DNA of 64,000 bases from Armillaria gallica (Eukaryota > Basidiomycota > Agaricomycetes > Agaricales > Physalacriaceae): the NCBI GenBank assembly GCA_037576215.1, contig JBANDB010000012.1, forward strand, positions 1,426,001 to 1,490,000, in the 5' to 3' direction. Below the pieces are notes generated by a model. That model did not search any database, had not been told where the DNA came from, and worked only from the letters and a program-made list of their open reading frames with translations. Shown piece after piece: positions 36,162 to 52,773 of the stretch. Positions within the stretch are counted from its first letter, which is position 1; each line of letters opens with the position of its first letter. The position numbers and the translations under genes are program-made.

Positions 36162-37605
36162 TTATCCTTGAGAGAAAATCAGGTCTAATAAAGCACACGA
36201 AGCACCATGACTGACGCTCACTTGGCCCATTTCATAATTATCATTCAATACCTCATTGGATAGGACGGCCACTGGCGCCCGTCCTCGCATCCCCTCCGCA
36301 GGCCGTGCGTCATCTTCTGCTGATTGAGAGACGATATCTCTTATCATCGTAGTCGAGAAGCTCATATCTGTTGAAGACATATAGGTATCCCGTCCACCGA
36401 TAATTTGGAATCGGGAATTCAAGACCATGTAAACGGAGTTCGCATATAGCTTAGGCACGAGCAGGCCGGTAGCTATATAAGAAGTTTGATGGGGGAACAC
36501 AGTCAAAAGGATAACGCCGAACAGAGCGACAACAGCTAGAAGATTAAGCAGGGTTATTATTTTGACAACGGCGGATGGTGCGGATTGAATACCTGTCACA
36601 GATCCTGTTTCAATCGTGAGGCGAATTATCTTGGTGACCAGTATTCGAGTGGGACGGAGATCAGTAGTGCTGCGCATAAGCTATCGGAGTAATGACCTCA
36701 ATGAAGTGATTGTGAGAGAGAAGAAAGAACTCGCGTAGTAGGTCATGCAGATAGCGATGACGAAATCGCACAGGAAGGAGGCTCCACACGAAATCTAGAC
36801 ACGATTCAGCTCATGAACTTGAGATCCAGTCAGTTCACACCCCGGCAGCGACATGCACCTTCCGGCTGGTGAGTTTAGTGATGTCGCCTACTTGGAAAGC
36901 ATAAATGCCTCCGAGCATGGATGCCACAGTATTGGTCAATGATACCTGTAGATAGATGAGCTAGACTGCTACGGATCGACTACGGCGAAAGAGCACAGCA
37001 ACAACTCACACATATGATGAATATCGGGATGATTCGTGACTTTGACAATATGAAGATTCGGTATGCATAGAAGACCTGCCCGACACAAGCAGCTGGTCTC
37101 ATGATAAGTAGCAGAAAATGGGTTACAAATGCTCCACATACCAACAGCGCCCATGATGGGGACAGTGAGCCAAAAGAAATTTATTCTAGCCAGTGCGTCA
37201 ATGTCACCGAAGCCATACCCGAAAGCTGCAAACACATCGTGGGAAATAAGCACTGTCTGCATGAATTCGATGACATAGATGCCATAGACGAGATATTTTG
37301 TGAATCGTCGGTCATTCGGAAATGCCAGATAGTATAGATCTGATGAGAATGCGTTAAGAGTAATTTGCTAGAGAATGGCTCCGAGCGACGCACAGAGTTG
37401 TACAGAGAGAGTCCCGAAAAGTCCCCAGTTCAAGAGACACCCTACGATCTAAATTCTTGCGTTAGGGACTGAATAGATTGAATGTATAATTTGACAAACG
37501 ATAGGCCCAGACCTGGAATGAGATGATTCAGGAAATACCACTGCTTGATTCCAGGATTACAACTTACAGTTCTGCTATCGGATAACCTGCGGGGACGGGC
37601 TGCAT
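36162..37605 (-). CDS. DUF6534-type seven-TM membrane protein, copy A
   Basis: Multi-pass membrane protein of the large basidiomycete DUF6534 family, of unknown function. Spliced exons give MQPVPAGYPIAEL-SGP, NWGLFGTLSVQLYLYYLAFP, NDRRFTKYLVYGIYVIEFMQ, HDVFAAFGYGFGDIDALARI, FWLTVPIMGAVAACVGQVFY followed by AYRIFILSKSRIIPIFIIC, VSLTNTVASMLGGIYAFQVG, CGASFLCDFVIAICMTYY, PTRILVTKIIRLTIETGSVT, AVVALFGVILLTVFPHQTSY and KLYANSVYMVLNSR. The C-terminal tail is hydrophilic. The donor after MTYY reads GCGAGT, a GC-AG intron; the paralogue has GTGAGC there. Copy B at 42225-43644 is very similar and carries a stop codon. The end at 36162 may be an unspliced read-through, since GTGAGC occurs after EMGQ. 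Confidence 0.75.
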
Positions 37606-37917
37606 GGTGTATCTGTGGTTGTTTTACCGATCCCGAAGCGAAAGAATCAGTGCATATATACTATTCGGCCATATGTGAGACGTGAAAGAAGACGCTTGGC
37701 AGGTCATTATCACATCCCTGAAACTGGGGTAAAAGGCAGTCCAGCTGTTGAACATGATCATCAATGGTCAACGCAAGGCCATCCAACTGATTACGGTGAG
37801 TCCATTCCCCCAGCACAGACCAAGCTGTAACAGAACAAATACTGGTGGTGCATCGATATCAAGTTGAAGTTGAAATTGCTGCAGGAAGAAAGTAAGGAGG
37901 GTTGTAGTAGATTCATG

Positions 37918-38168
37918 AGTCACACCTACTTATTTGTGGGGGCGTCTAACCTCCTCATCCAACATCTATATTGAATGGTTAGCTTCTCCCATCATTAGAC
38001 ATACTTAGCTCTTTCATAGCGTCCCAGGATGGATTATTCATCACACCAAGCTATTTGTGGCAGCACCTAACCTCCTTCTCATCCAACGTCTGTGTTGGAA
38101 AATCAGCTTCTCCCATCGATAAATATACTTAGCTCTTTCATAGCGTCCCTGGACCCTGGATTGTTCAT
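37918..38168. repeat. two-copy tandem repeat of about 122 bp
   Basis: Unit 1 near 37918-38036 and unit 2 near 38040-38168 share CTATTTGTGG / TTATTTGTGG, CTAACCTCCT, CATCCAAC[AG]TCT, TTAGCTTCTCCCATC / TCAGCTTCTCCCATC and ATACTTAGCTCTTTCATAGC followed by GTCC and TTCAT. Divergence is around 15-20 percent by eye. No coding content. Confidence 0.75.
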
Positions 38169-38545
38169 GGTGGGCGGAGATGTATCGGTGCAGGTACTGT
38201 TGATTCGTCTGATTTTTCTAAGGTGGTTGGGAAGGACCAAGGACTCGAAGACGCTATGATCCACGTGATGGGAACTATGACGTAATGTTAGCAGCGCTTG
38301 TGGTTATTTAACTTACTAGCGGTTGTCCGTCGACGACTTTCATAGCTTGCATGAGCGGTGTTCGTGCAGTTTTCTTTACGCATATTTCCGAGTACAACAA
38401 TGTCATTCCATGGGTCAACAATACATTACCAATATCTGAGGCAGATCTTGCTAAACTCGACCACATAATACATTACACAGCTCCTGGCATCCGTCGACCT
38501 TTCTTCAGAAACACAGCACCCTAGCTAAAGAGAACCACCACCGCA

Positions 38546-38671
38546 GGTACCATTGGCCATGTCGCCCATGGAATGACAGTCGTGAAGGCCATCTCTGGTG
38601 TTCAGACTGTCAGGTTTAAGAACGAACTAGTGCGGAATATGGCCATCAAGCTTGGCTATGCCAACGCCAAG
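38546..38671 (+). pseudogene. single exon of eIF2-gamma with broken P-loop
   Basis: The frame reads [20 protein letters not shown] then [20 protein letters not shown], which is the start of the G domain of translation factor eIF2-gamma. It is bounded by a CAG acceptor and a GTGCGT donor, like a genuine exon. In the working factor the P-loop reads HGKST. Here Lys and Ser are missing (HGMT), so GTP binding is lost. No other eIF2-gamma exon is found on either side. A copied genomic fragment is more likely than a processed cDNA, because the splice sites are kept. Confidence 0.8.
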
Positions 38672-39719
38672 GTGCGTGACATGTTTGTTCTGTTGACTAA
38701 GAATGTTGCTCATCGTGCATAGATAGGACAAGGACAGGATCTTTGAACGCACGAATGCAGTGATTCATCTGATGCTCTCGAATTAGAGGGTTGAAAAAAA
38801 CCGTATCACTTTAGTTCATATGTACGGCCTTGAAAACAACTTTTGCACCATTTCAAATGCATGTTCCTCGAAACAGATTGTCATGCTGAGACTGTATGAA
38901 GGTCATCAGAGTGCTGTACAATGTCAACGACAACACGTACAAGTCCGGCATCCGGATAGAGAGCATCGTCTCCATGTGATCAGCACGCCCTTGTCGAGGA
39001 CGGAAGTCTGATTTGGAGCTAGCGCATCGCACGACAGCAAGGCAAAGAAGTCGAATCGAATGGTGATAATCAGACTGTGGACAAACGAGAGCCACTGGCA
39101 GCTGGATTGAATCTCTCCGGCGCAAACACGAGGAAACTGGGTCGGTCCACTCTCGGTAAACCCAAAGATGACCAAACGGAGGCCGTTCAATCACATCGTG
39201 CTGTTGGGACCGCGGTCAGGGGCGAGAGAGATTCAGATTCAGATTCAAATGAACCCGGCGGTGGTGGTGTGTGTACCGGCACAAGAGGAGCAGACACGTT
39301 TAGCCCTTGAAAAACGGCAAGCAGAAGAGGAGGCCCGCGAGTGTGTCATTGCCAGGAGGAATACTGAATCGGACGTTCAGAGCGTTCAAAAACGATTTTG
39401 GCCAGGAAACGGCAAAAGCTGGAGCACTGCGAAAGCATCAATACCAAGTTCTCATAGATTCTTCTTTGATTTGATCATCAGTTGACATCTTGAATTTCTT
39501 GATGTGAATGGTGGTCATGACAAAGTCAGTGTCGATGTTAGCGTTGACCGTCTGCTTGTCAGAACTCAGAAGCCTTCATAGAGTTGGTGTCAGACACGTC
39601 GGGAGTAGCAGAGGCATTGTTCATCGCGTAGCATTGGTGGTGGAACGAGAGAAAATATATAATTTAAATTACTAAGCCCTGACACTCAGATTACATCATA
39701 TCACGTGCAGCCTTTGGCT
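38672..39719. other. intergenic region, no gene seen
   Basis: Contains frames without known content. The longest (39168-39485 +) has a Glu/Arg-rich stretch RLALEKRQAEEEAREC that could be a coiled-coil relic. Confidence 0.35.
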
Positions 39720-39721
39720 TC

Positions 39722-40451
39722 TTTTTTTTTTTTTTTTTTTTTTGACTCTATATTTTGAAACCGCAACCCGTAATCTATGTACAGAGACGCGGCGGCGCTC
39801 GCTCATGGCTAGCTCCAGTAGCTAATGTGGGTGTACGTAGGTATTCTCGGTGCTTTAATGGTATAGGTTTCTAGTATCTTTGCGTGTTGAGTCCTTGGTG
39901 CCTAGGGGGGGTCAGCGCCACCATAGCTTGGGCTACGGGGCACAATGTGGTGCATGGAGCCGGTTCCTTTGGTGTTTGTGGAGGCGTTGGTGCTATCCTT
40001 TCTCTTTCTCTTCCGCTTCTCAGCCTCCGGGATCTTCCTCTCGCTCCAGGTCAAAATCTCCCAGCCAGTCTTCCAGCGCAAGTTCCTCTTCATCCAACGT
40101 GGGTCGAACGGGCCGTCTTTTGGGGTTACCGGTTTTTGTGAATGCACCCGATTTCTCCAGGAACGATGCCAAGGCTTCTATGCCCTCCTTCGTTCCAAGA
40201 ATGTCCGGCAAGTATATGTCTCTAGAGACTTTGTATAGTCCCTCTCGGTATCCATTATAACGGGGGCAATCTCGGAGCCTTTGGCTTCGTAAGCGAAACT
40301 TGAGGAGGATTATGCTGGTCACTGTCCCTAAGAAGGAAACTAACCAGAGTCCTAGTCCTGTGACAGTCCCTTCTATGTGGCAAGCCGACGATACGACAGC
40401 TTGCTTCATATACAGGATGGTAACGAGACTACCAGAGTCCGAGAGACCCAA
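39722..40451 (-). mobile_element. 5'-truncated LINE retrotransposon 3' end with poly(A)
   Basis: On the minus strand the coding part gives DCPRYNGYREGLYKVSRDIY followed by LPDILGTKEGIEALASFLEK and SGAFTKTGNPKRRP, ending EREEDPGG. This matches the extreme C-terminus of Agaricomycete non-LTR retrotransposon ORF2 (CPxY, then LLGT-x-(K/R)G and a Phe-Thr-x-TG motif). About 280 bp of 3' untranslated sequence follows, then a run of 22 A (T at 39722-39743 on the plus strand). Coding 3' end plus oligo(A) is the hallmark of target-primed insertion. The element lacks reverse transcriptase and is dead. The 5' edge is uncertain. Confidence 0.7.
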
Positions 40452-41123
40452 GGTAACGGCTTGATTCCGAACATTTGTTGACAGCTTACGTTTCTACTTT
40501 TCGTCTGTGCCGTATGTATGCAGTCACTTCAGAATTGCTCTCCCGCTGAGGACCAACTTGAATATGTACCAAGGGCCTTCAAAGCACTTGGCCTCATCCA
40601 ACTTGACGGACAGCACCTAGGCGGTCGACTTGAAATAATAGACTGACAATCGTTCTGACCGCTGGATGATCCCTGGACTGGTGAACTGGTGACACCTTCT
40701 CGTGGCAACGGTATAATCCAACGTCACGGTAAGCCTGCATATATCCGCCGCGATAGTTAATAAAACGATTCACATGTTCACAGTCTCAAGGATAAACATA
40801 TCCGAGTCCTGCTCCCGGAATCCGCGTGTGTTGCACTCCGATGCCAGTGCCTGCGAACGTTGAGTCTGTCAATCGCCTACACCAGCCTTTCCGTCGTAGA
40901 AATAAGAGATAATGGGATCGATTTGCCCTCTGTCGCGAAATGTTCTCGTTCTCGTCTCCCATTTCATCCCTGAGGCGTCTTGTGGGAAGAGCACCGCAGC
41001 CGCAGAGAGTTTGGCCATCTTCACCAGATGTACACTATATACTGCCCTCCAACGCTATTGAGAAGCAGCGATAAGCCAAACCGATAATCTGCTCTGTTTT
41101 CTCTGATAACGCATCGAAGACTT
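40452..41123. other. intergenic region, no gene seen
   Basis: No recognisable coding text. Possible lost 5' exons of the methyltransferase remnant lie here, but I could not read them. Confidence 0.35.
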
Positions 41124-41870
41124 GTGCCACAGCATTCCCTTCTTAGGCGCGCCCTGTGCGACGGCAAATCGGTGTTGCCACCTATAACTCTGAAGCCCGG
41201 TGACAAGGTATTAGATTCGGGTACAGGAACTGGTAAGGGTTTACACCCGCATGTTGTTTCTCTCGTCTTACACTTTCTCTCAGGATCTTGGACTATGTTA
41301 CTGGCGAAGGAAGTTTCACCGTCGATTTCTCTCACGGCTATCAATATACGATCTAAAACCCTCCCCAAAACACTCCTAAGGAACATCAAAATTTTTATTC
41401 ACTCGGGTCACAGGACCGACTCTTACTTTCTTGTCGCCCAATGTGTTCTCTACACAGCCCTGACGGAATCACAGTGGGACGTGGCATTGTCAGAGATCTA
41501 CCGCGTCCTCGCTCTAAGTGTATGGGTTCAAATCATCGAAGGCTCGACAATATCTACACATATGGGACTTTACTCCGAGAGGATAGGAAACATCTTGGGT
41601 AAAATTTACTCGCATAAAGATCTGCTCATAGACGTCGCGAAACGTCTCCCTGACATGTTGGCATGAGAGGGATTTACAGCGAAACACGGATGACAGAGAC
41701 AAACTCCTTTCTGCTATGCGTGGACCTATCTTCAAAGCAGGCGCATTCGGGCTGGTATTTTCGGAACGGTGATAAAGAGTGGTATCATGGACCAGGCGTA
41801 ACTGCTTCGAAAGACTGGACCGCAAACTATGTGCGCGATCCCAATGCAAGTCAAAAATCGAACTAGACTC
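41124..41870 (+). pseudogene. SAM-dependent methyltransferase (LaeA/UMTA-like) remnant
   Basis: The frame has ITLKPGDKVLDSGTGTG, the SAM-binding motif I (usually VLDIGTGSG). An intron follows, then SWTMLLAKEVSPSISLTAIN, LTESQWDVALSEIYRVL, and DLLIDVAKRLPDML. This order is that of the class I methyltransferases common in Agaricomycetes. After LPDMLA a stop appears, and family-like text continues in the same frame (EGFTAKHG, a second stop, then QRQTPFCYAWTYLQSRRIRA). The motif post-I segment is shortened. The gene therefore looks inactivated by at least two stop codons and lacks its N-terminal part. Confidence 0.7.
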
Positions 41871-42224
41871 GTCCAAGCCTACGGTTTAAATTTTCGATTA
41901 TAGATTGTTATGCTATATGTTCGTACATATGCCCTGCAGGCTCTCACAGTACACGGGACCTATCGCAAGGGTTGAAGAGAATGCAACGGAGGATTGATCG
42001 CCAAGCAGAGACTACTCCAAGCTTCGACTTTGTGGCTCAACGAGATTCATGTTCTGGTTTAAGCCTCGTTCAAATTTGTGTATGAATACAGATACCTGTG
42101 CATCTCATTATTGGTGCATCAAGAACATTCGGCATTCGTGTGTGTTCAACGATTAAGGGCGAGTCCTCATGCCGTCGAATATCAGTTATACGGGGACACT
42201 CATACAGCCGTCCCGTGGTTTATC

Positions 42225-43644
42225 CTAGGGAAAACTCAGCTCTAATAAACCGCATGAAGTACCACGACCGACCTTCATTTGGCAAGTATCGTTGAATACC
42301 TCGCCAGATGTTATGTGCACCGGCACCTGTCCGTCCGCAGGCTGTGTGTCTTGAGAAGAGGTGATATTTCTTATCATCGTAGTCGTAATGCTTATATCCA
42401 TCGAATACCCATATGTATCCCGTCCACCGATAATCTGGAATCGGGAATTCAAGACCATGTAAACGGCATTAGCGTATAGCTCGGGCATGAGCAGAGCAAG
42501 CGCGGCGCGGAAAGGCTGATGGGGGAACGCGATGAATAAGATAAAGGTGAGCAGAGCGACAACAGCTAAAAATAAGTGGTGTGAATATTCTGACGGCGGG
42601 AGGATGGTGCGAATTGAATACCTGTCACGGTTCCCGTTTCAACCGTTAGGCGTATTATCTTGGTGACTAGTATTCAGGTGCGACGGAAGTTAGTAGTCCT
42701 GCGCATAAGCTATCGGAGTATCAATACCAAAGAACTAACTGAGAGAGAGAAGAAAGAGCTCACGTATAAGGTCATGCAGATAGCGATGAGGATATCACAT
42801 AGGGCGGAGGCACCGCACCAAATCTGGACATCATTCAGCGAGACGAACTTGGGAACATCCAATCAATTACACACCCCAGCAGCGATATACATCTTCCGAT
42901 TGTTCATTTCAGTAACATAACCTGCTTGGAAAGTGTAAACGCCCGTGATTATAGCTGCCACAGAACTCGTCAAGGATATCTGTTAAGTAAATTGATGAGC
43001 CGGACTGGCTACCCGGGAGAAAAAGCACAGCTACGAACACAAATGACAAGCATGGGGATGATTCGTGATTTTGACACTACGAAGATTCGGTATGCGTAGA
43101 AGACCTGCCCGACACAAGCAACTGATACCATGATAAGTAAGTAACAGAGAATGGGCAGCGGACGCTCCGCGCACCGACGGCGCTCATGATGGGGACAGTG
43201 AGCCAGTTAAAATCCGTTTTAGTCAGGGCGTCAATGTCGCCGAAGCCGTACCCAAACATTGCAAACATGTCGTGCGCAACGAGCATCGTCTGCACAGATT
43301 CGATGACATAGATGCCATAGACGAGATATTTTGTGAATCGTCTGTCATTCGGGAATGCTAGATAGTATAGATCTAATGAGAATGCATTAAAACACATCTG
43401 CCAGAGAACGACTCGGACTCGGAGCGACGCACAGAGCTGCACGGAAAGTGTCCCGAAGAGTCCCCAGTTCAAGAAAAACCCCACGATCTAAATTCTTGCG
43501 TTAGGGATTGGAAAGACTGGATGTACATCTTGACGAACGAAAGGTCCGGTCCTGAAATGAGATCACTCATAAAATACCACTCCTCGATTCCGGGACTGTG
43601 ACTTACAGTTCTGCTATGGGATAACCCGCGGGGACGGGCTGCAT
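42225..43644 (-). pseudogene. DUF6534-type seven-TM membrane protein, copy B, nonsense-mutated
   Basis: Paralogue of the gene at 36162-37605, in the same orientation about 6 kb away. It has the same exon layout (MQPVPAGYPIAEL first exon, NWGLFGTLSVQL, LYYLAFPNDRRFTKYLVYGI then YVIESVQTMLVAHDMFA, FWL changed to NWLTVPIMSAVG, and ELYANAVYMVLNSR). In the exon that reads PTRILVTKIIRLTIETGSVT in copy A, copy B has RRT-stop-ILVTKIIRLT: CGA has become TGA (about 42675). The intron before this exon has a normal GTGAGC donor. The stop lies in the middle of the protein, so copy B is probably dead unless the exon is skipped. Similarity continues into the 3' flank (36040-36160 against 42105-42225). Confidence 0.75.
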
Positions 43645-44639
43645 GATATCGGGTCTGGGCTTGCTTTAAGACGAAGAATCTGTAAATATATACTAACCCG
43701 CTCGGACCGCTAAAACCGAGCCTAAAAGCAGTTTCAGTCGTCCAGCGCTTACTAGGCTAGGTTCTCCAGTCCGGCAATGCTATTGGTGGGAAGAAGTCAC
43801 ACGAATGCGCCCGGGTTGATGTGGAAAGTCATACTCCGCTGGGAACGATTTCCGATTAGGAGACGATTCACGAAGTAGAACTGGGTCGGAGAGCACGCGG
43901 AAAAGAAACGTGGTACTAGCAACGTCTCCATATAGTTTTCGGTGTCACAGAGCAATAGAAAGAACAGGGATTGGAGAGAAGTATATAGTTTCGATGGTGA
44001 CATGTGTATTCCAACCCGCGAGGAAGGGCAAGGGGTGGTCAGAACCCTAACGGCAAGAGTGGTGGTGAGGCCCGGGGTCAAAAGACACAGCCACATCTCT
44101 ATTTGTTCGCGCTCTCTAAGGAGTCCAACGCGTCGACGGCAACCCCACGACGCGTTATGGACTCGGAAATTCATGATAATATACTCTGTAAATTGAATCT
44201 CACTGATGCTCAGCTCATTGATCAGCTGGAGCACTGCACCTCGGTTTTGCTAGCCTCCCCGTGCTCTTCGTGTTCATCCCCATATGATTGGCTAAATTCC
44301 TGACCCAGAAAATCTCGTTTCTGTACCACACCAACCCCGATGCCATCATGCACTTTACCATGGTCTTCAACCATCTCCATCACGATGTTCCTGTTCCGTG
44401 GCGGCCGCCGGCGAGTGGATACCGACGCTATGCCGCTGCTATCATAAACTTCGGCAACTTCACCCGACAAGCTCCTACTTGCGGAGCTACCTTTTGTCTG
44501 CTGTGACTGATCAAATTGATTTGCCATGCATTCCATTTCGGACGTGTCTCATACTTTTCGCGCTGGCCCTTGTTACTCGATCATAGCACCATTCATATAG
44601 CATCACTTTCTTATCGCGCCCATCTTTCACCCTCCACAA
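43645..44639. other. intergenic region, no confident gene
   Basis: Frames at 43942-44303 (+) and 44222-44536 (-) lack known domains. The last part before 44640 is probably the copied promoter of the FPP synthase fragment. Confidence 0.35.
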
Positions 44640-44640
44640 C

Positions 44641-49914
<5,274 letters not shown>

Positions 49915-50620
49915 ATGGGAAAAGTCCTATAACATAAAGGCAGGTCATCGGAGCCTTTTTGTGTGTCACAATGGTGATCTGATTCTGCTGATAGAAAATG
50001 TATCAATGTAATATAAGCATCATTTTCCGATCCTGAGTCAATGCGCAAGCGCTTTGACCAGCGAACTTAGACCTACCAGAGCCGAATCGGTATAACGGAG
50101 ACATTAAATAATGTCCAGGAGGCAGCGGGCTTTTACGTAGCTGTTCTAAAGCGACAGTCTATTCGAGAGCACTACCTGAGGCTATCTTTTAGTCTCATAC
50201 TGTTGATGGCGACTGATTACATTGCCGAGAGTCGACGTCGACAGCCGATCCGGTGATCCCGGTTTTATGGTTCTCGATGCCCAGCTCTACGACCATGGAA
50301 TAAGTCGTCACATGCTAGGGCAACGAATTATCGCAGCTTTTCTCATACCCCCGCTCGTTCTTCTTTGAGTTCTACCTGTGACCTGTAGTTCTGGTTGCGG
50401 CCACTTGGCTCTGGACTGTTCGGCGGTTCTTGGCCTCGGACTCGGGTATACGATGCATTTAAGATTCATAACACTACATTCTTCAGGCCGCATCGCCGAC
50501 AGCGGCGAATGTATGTTCTGAGTTGGATCGTGTCTGCGGCCGGTATATCTTCCGCTGATCGACTTCCATTATCAGGTGTGCGTCGGTAACTCGTCGTCGT
50601 TCCCTGAAAGGAAGACTACC
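49915..50620. other. intergenic region, no gene seen
   Basis: 3' flank of the DNA methyltransferase pseudogene and 5' flank of the next gene. No recognisable content. Confidence 0.45.
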
Positions 50621-51356
50621 ATGACGCCAGCCTTAAAGCCCGAGGGTTTAATCTCACGTTCGCTAACCCGACCCTTCGATGTCGTCCACGGAACAGACGT
50701 CCCCAGGTATTCAGCTGGAAACGCTCCAAGGAAAATCATTCGTGTACGTCCTCGCTCGTTTCATCCAAGCATACACTGCATAATTCATGATCACATCTTA
50801 TAGTTACATCGTCTTTGGACTTCTGGCTGCAGTCCTCGTCGCCGGGCTATGGTTCACGTTATTTTACATGTTCAGAATGCGTAGACGGAGAAGACTCGGG
50901 TTCCCTGAGGCTGACGGTGGCATCATTCACCCGTTCGGGACCCGAGCACCTCCTCAAATACCTCAATGCCATGAGATATGGCTGGGTACTCCATCGTCAA
51001 AGCTCTCATGGAACGACATACGAGTGAGCTGCCCCAACCTGCAGTTTACATGTGACACTTAAACGCTTTCCTAGCCTTTATCTATCGAAAAACTGCCCCT
51101 ACCGGTTTCCACTCCAATACCACCACCTCCACGGACTAGACGATTTTTCTTCAAGAAGGCGGAGCCCCGGCCGCTGTCCAGTGCTTCGAACAGCACTGTG
51201 TCGTCTTGCGACAGTCTTCCTTCACACCTTTCTATCAACGAAAAGGACGCTATCCAAGATGCCTTCAGAGTTTCCGTCCTCATAGCTATGCCATCCCCCA
51301 CTCCCTCTAACGCAGAAATGAATGTCGGTGTCACTTCAACACCGTACAACGTATGA
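50621..51356 (+). CDS. single-pass membrane protein with basic stop-transfer and Ser/Pro tail
   Basis: Three exons. The first gives MTPALKPEGLISRSLTRPFD and VPRYSAGNAPRKIIRVRPRS. The second carries one membrane helix, YIVFGLLAAVLVAGLWFTLF, followed by YMFRMRRRRRLGFPEADGG, a strong basic stop-transfer sequence that predicts a cytosolic C-terminus. The last exon starts after a GTGAGC intron and gives SIEKLPLPVSTPIPPPPRTR, then a Ser-rich tail with SVLIAMPSPTPS and the end STPYNV. No enzyme domain. Similar single-TM proteins with an AMPSP-like tail are common hypothetical proteins in Agaricomycetes. The first intron boundary (GTTTCA donor) is the least sure part. Confidence 0.6.
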
Positions 51357-51674
51357 GCGCTGTTTTTACCCCTTTCCTTAACGACTTCGAGCGACTACAC
51401 ATATCCTATTAATGACACGTCTCCTGATACCCATATTTTCCATTTGTGATGGTTATCGCTACTGCTAGTTTATCGATGCTGGTACACTGCTGGAATATGC
51501 ATAGTTCCCTTTATTCACGATACTTATCATAGCGTCAAGTAATGTACTTGACATACTACTATAAACATACTGTAAAGGTAAATTAAAGCCTATGTACGCG
51601 GCGAACCATAATCTCAGAGAGACAGTTTCATTCACGGTACTCTATTGTATGCCAAATGATCAAATGGGTTGGAC

Positions 51675-52149
51675 TACTGTACTATTTCAACCGTAAGTTC
51701 ACCTAACACCTAACAGCGGACTCTGAACCGAACCTATTTCATATGTCCTAACGCCTAACAGAGGGGTCTGAACTGACATCCGTGCAAACCAAAATAGGGC
51801 TAAAATTTGCCTCTTAAATCTAATTTTTTGTGCATAACTACAATAATTGTACAATAATGTATGTAAATCTGGCTTCCTTCTGATCTTCCTGCTCCCAAAA
51901 CTTAGTGTCATGCCAGTTATCCTCGAAACACTTAAGCAGATTCTGGTAAAGGACTGAGAGTATGGTACTACATGTGCTAAGGTTTTTCAATTCAGCTCGC
52001 TGAAGCTCGGGCCATGCTGGCTGAACTGAACTGAACTAGTAAATCCTAACGCCTAACATCAGTGTCTGAACTGACAACCTGATGAAATACTGTCATAACA
52101 CCTAACAAAATTAAACAGTGACTGAACTTACGGTTGAAATAGTACAGTA
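51675..52149. mobile_element. MITE with 27 bp perfect terminal inverted repeats
   Basis: The bases 51675-51701 (TACTGTACTATTTCAACCGT plus seven more) are the exact reverse complement of 52123-52149. The element is 475 bp, has no coding capacity, and both outer ends are TA, which fits a TA target-site duplication of the Tc1/mariner superfamily. Inside the ends, short subrepeats of the type CCTAACRCCTAACA with CTGAACTGA recur at about 51702, 51750, 52046 and 52095. It is a non-autonomous DNA transposon; the transposase donor is not in the window. Confidence 0.85.
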
Positions 52150-52703
52150 CTGCGAGCGCCGAGAAGATCATCAGCGGAACGAAATGACGCGTTAAACACG
52201 TGGGTAACCCCTTCGAACTGAACTTCCACGTTTCTTGTCTTTACTTTTCGCTACCTCACAACAACGTGCGTCAAACTACGTATGCAACGTTCAGGTCTAG
52301 CTACTGGGGCTCCCGCTGGTTACACATGAAAGCGAAAGCAGGACTACAGTCCCAGACCGCCGGTGTACCTATATTGCGTCACCAGCTGCAAAAGTCACTT
52401 ATATAAATCCCTTAAATCGCTCTATATGGTCTGTATGCCTCTGTATGCGATCTCAGTCACGTAAAAGGCTTTTACGAAATTGTTTGCTTTTATCTGATTT
52501 GGCCTAATGTGAATATGTCTTCCGCGAATCAAGGAAATTTGAACGCTCTAGCATTCCTCGTGATCTGCGCCGCCCATTCATGCCATTGCCAAGGACGCGC
52601 CGACATTCAAAAGACGAGCCATTTCATTTTGTGTTACTCATTATTAGTGTCAGCGGGCTGTTTGGGCCACAGTTGAGGGATTACGTGTTCAGGCTTTACA
52701 CAG
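52150..52703. other. intergenic region, no gene seen
   Basis: Upstream region of the CAP protein gene. No coding text was recognised. Confidence 0.45.
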
Positions 52704-52711
52704 TATATATA
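52704..52711 (+). promoter_or_regulatory. TATA box of the CAP protein gene
   Basis: TATATATA (within CAGTATATATAGG) lies about 65 bp before the ATG at 52774. Confidence 0.6.
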
Positions 52712-52773
52712 GGTCGACTGGTAGGTTGTACGTTCTTCAGTTTCGCAACAAACACTAAAGCTACATAGTAAAC

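Noticed and set aside
51700..52110. CCTAAC-type repeats resembling telomere sequence
   Set aside because: They are few, imperfect and lie inside a transposon with inverted ends, not in a tandem (CCCTAA)n array.
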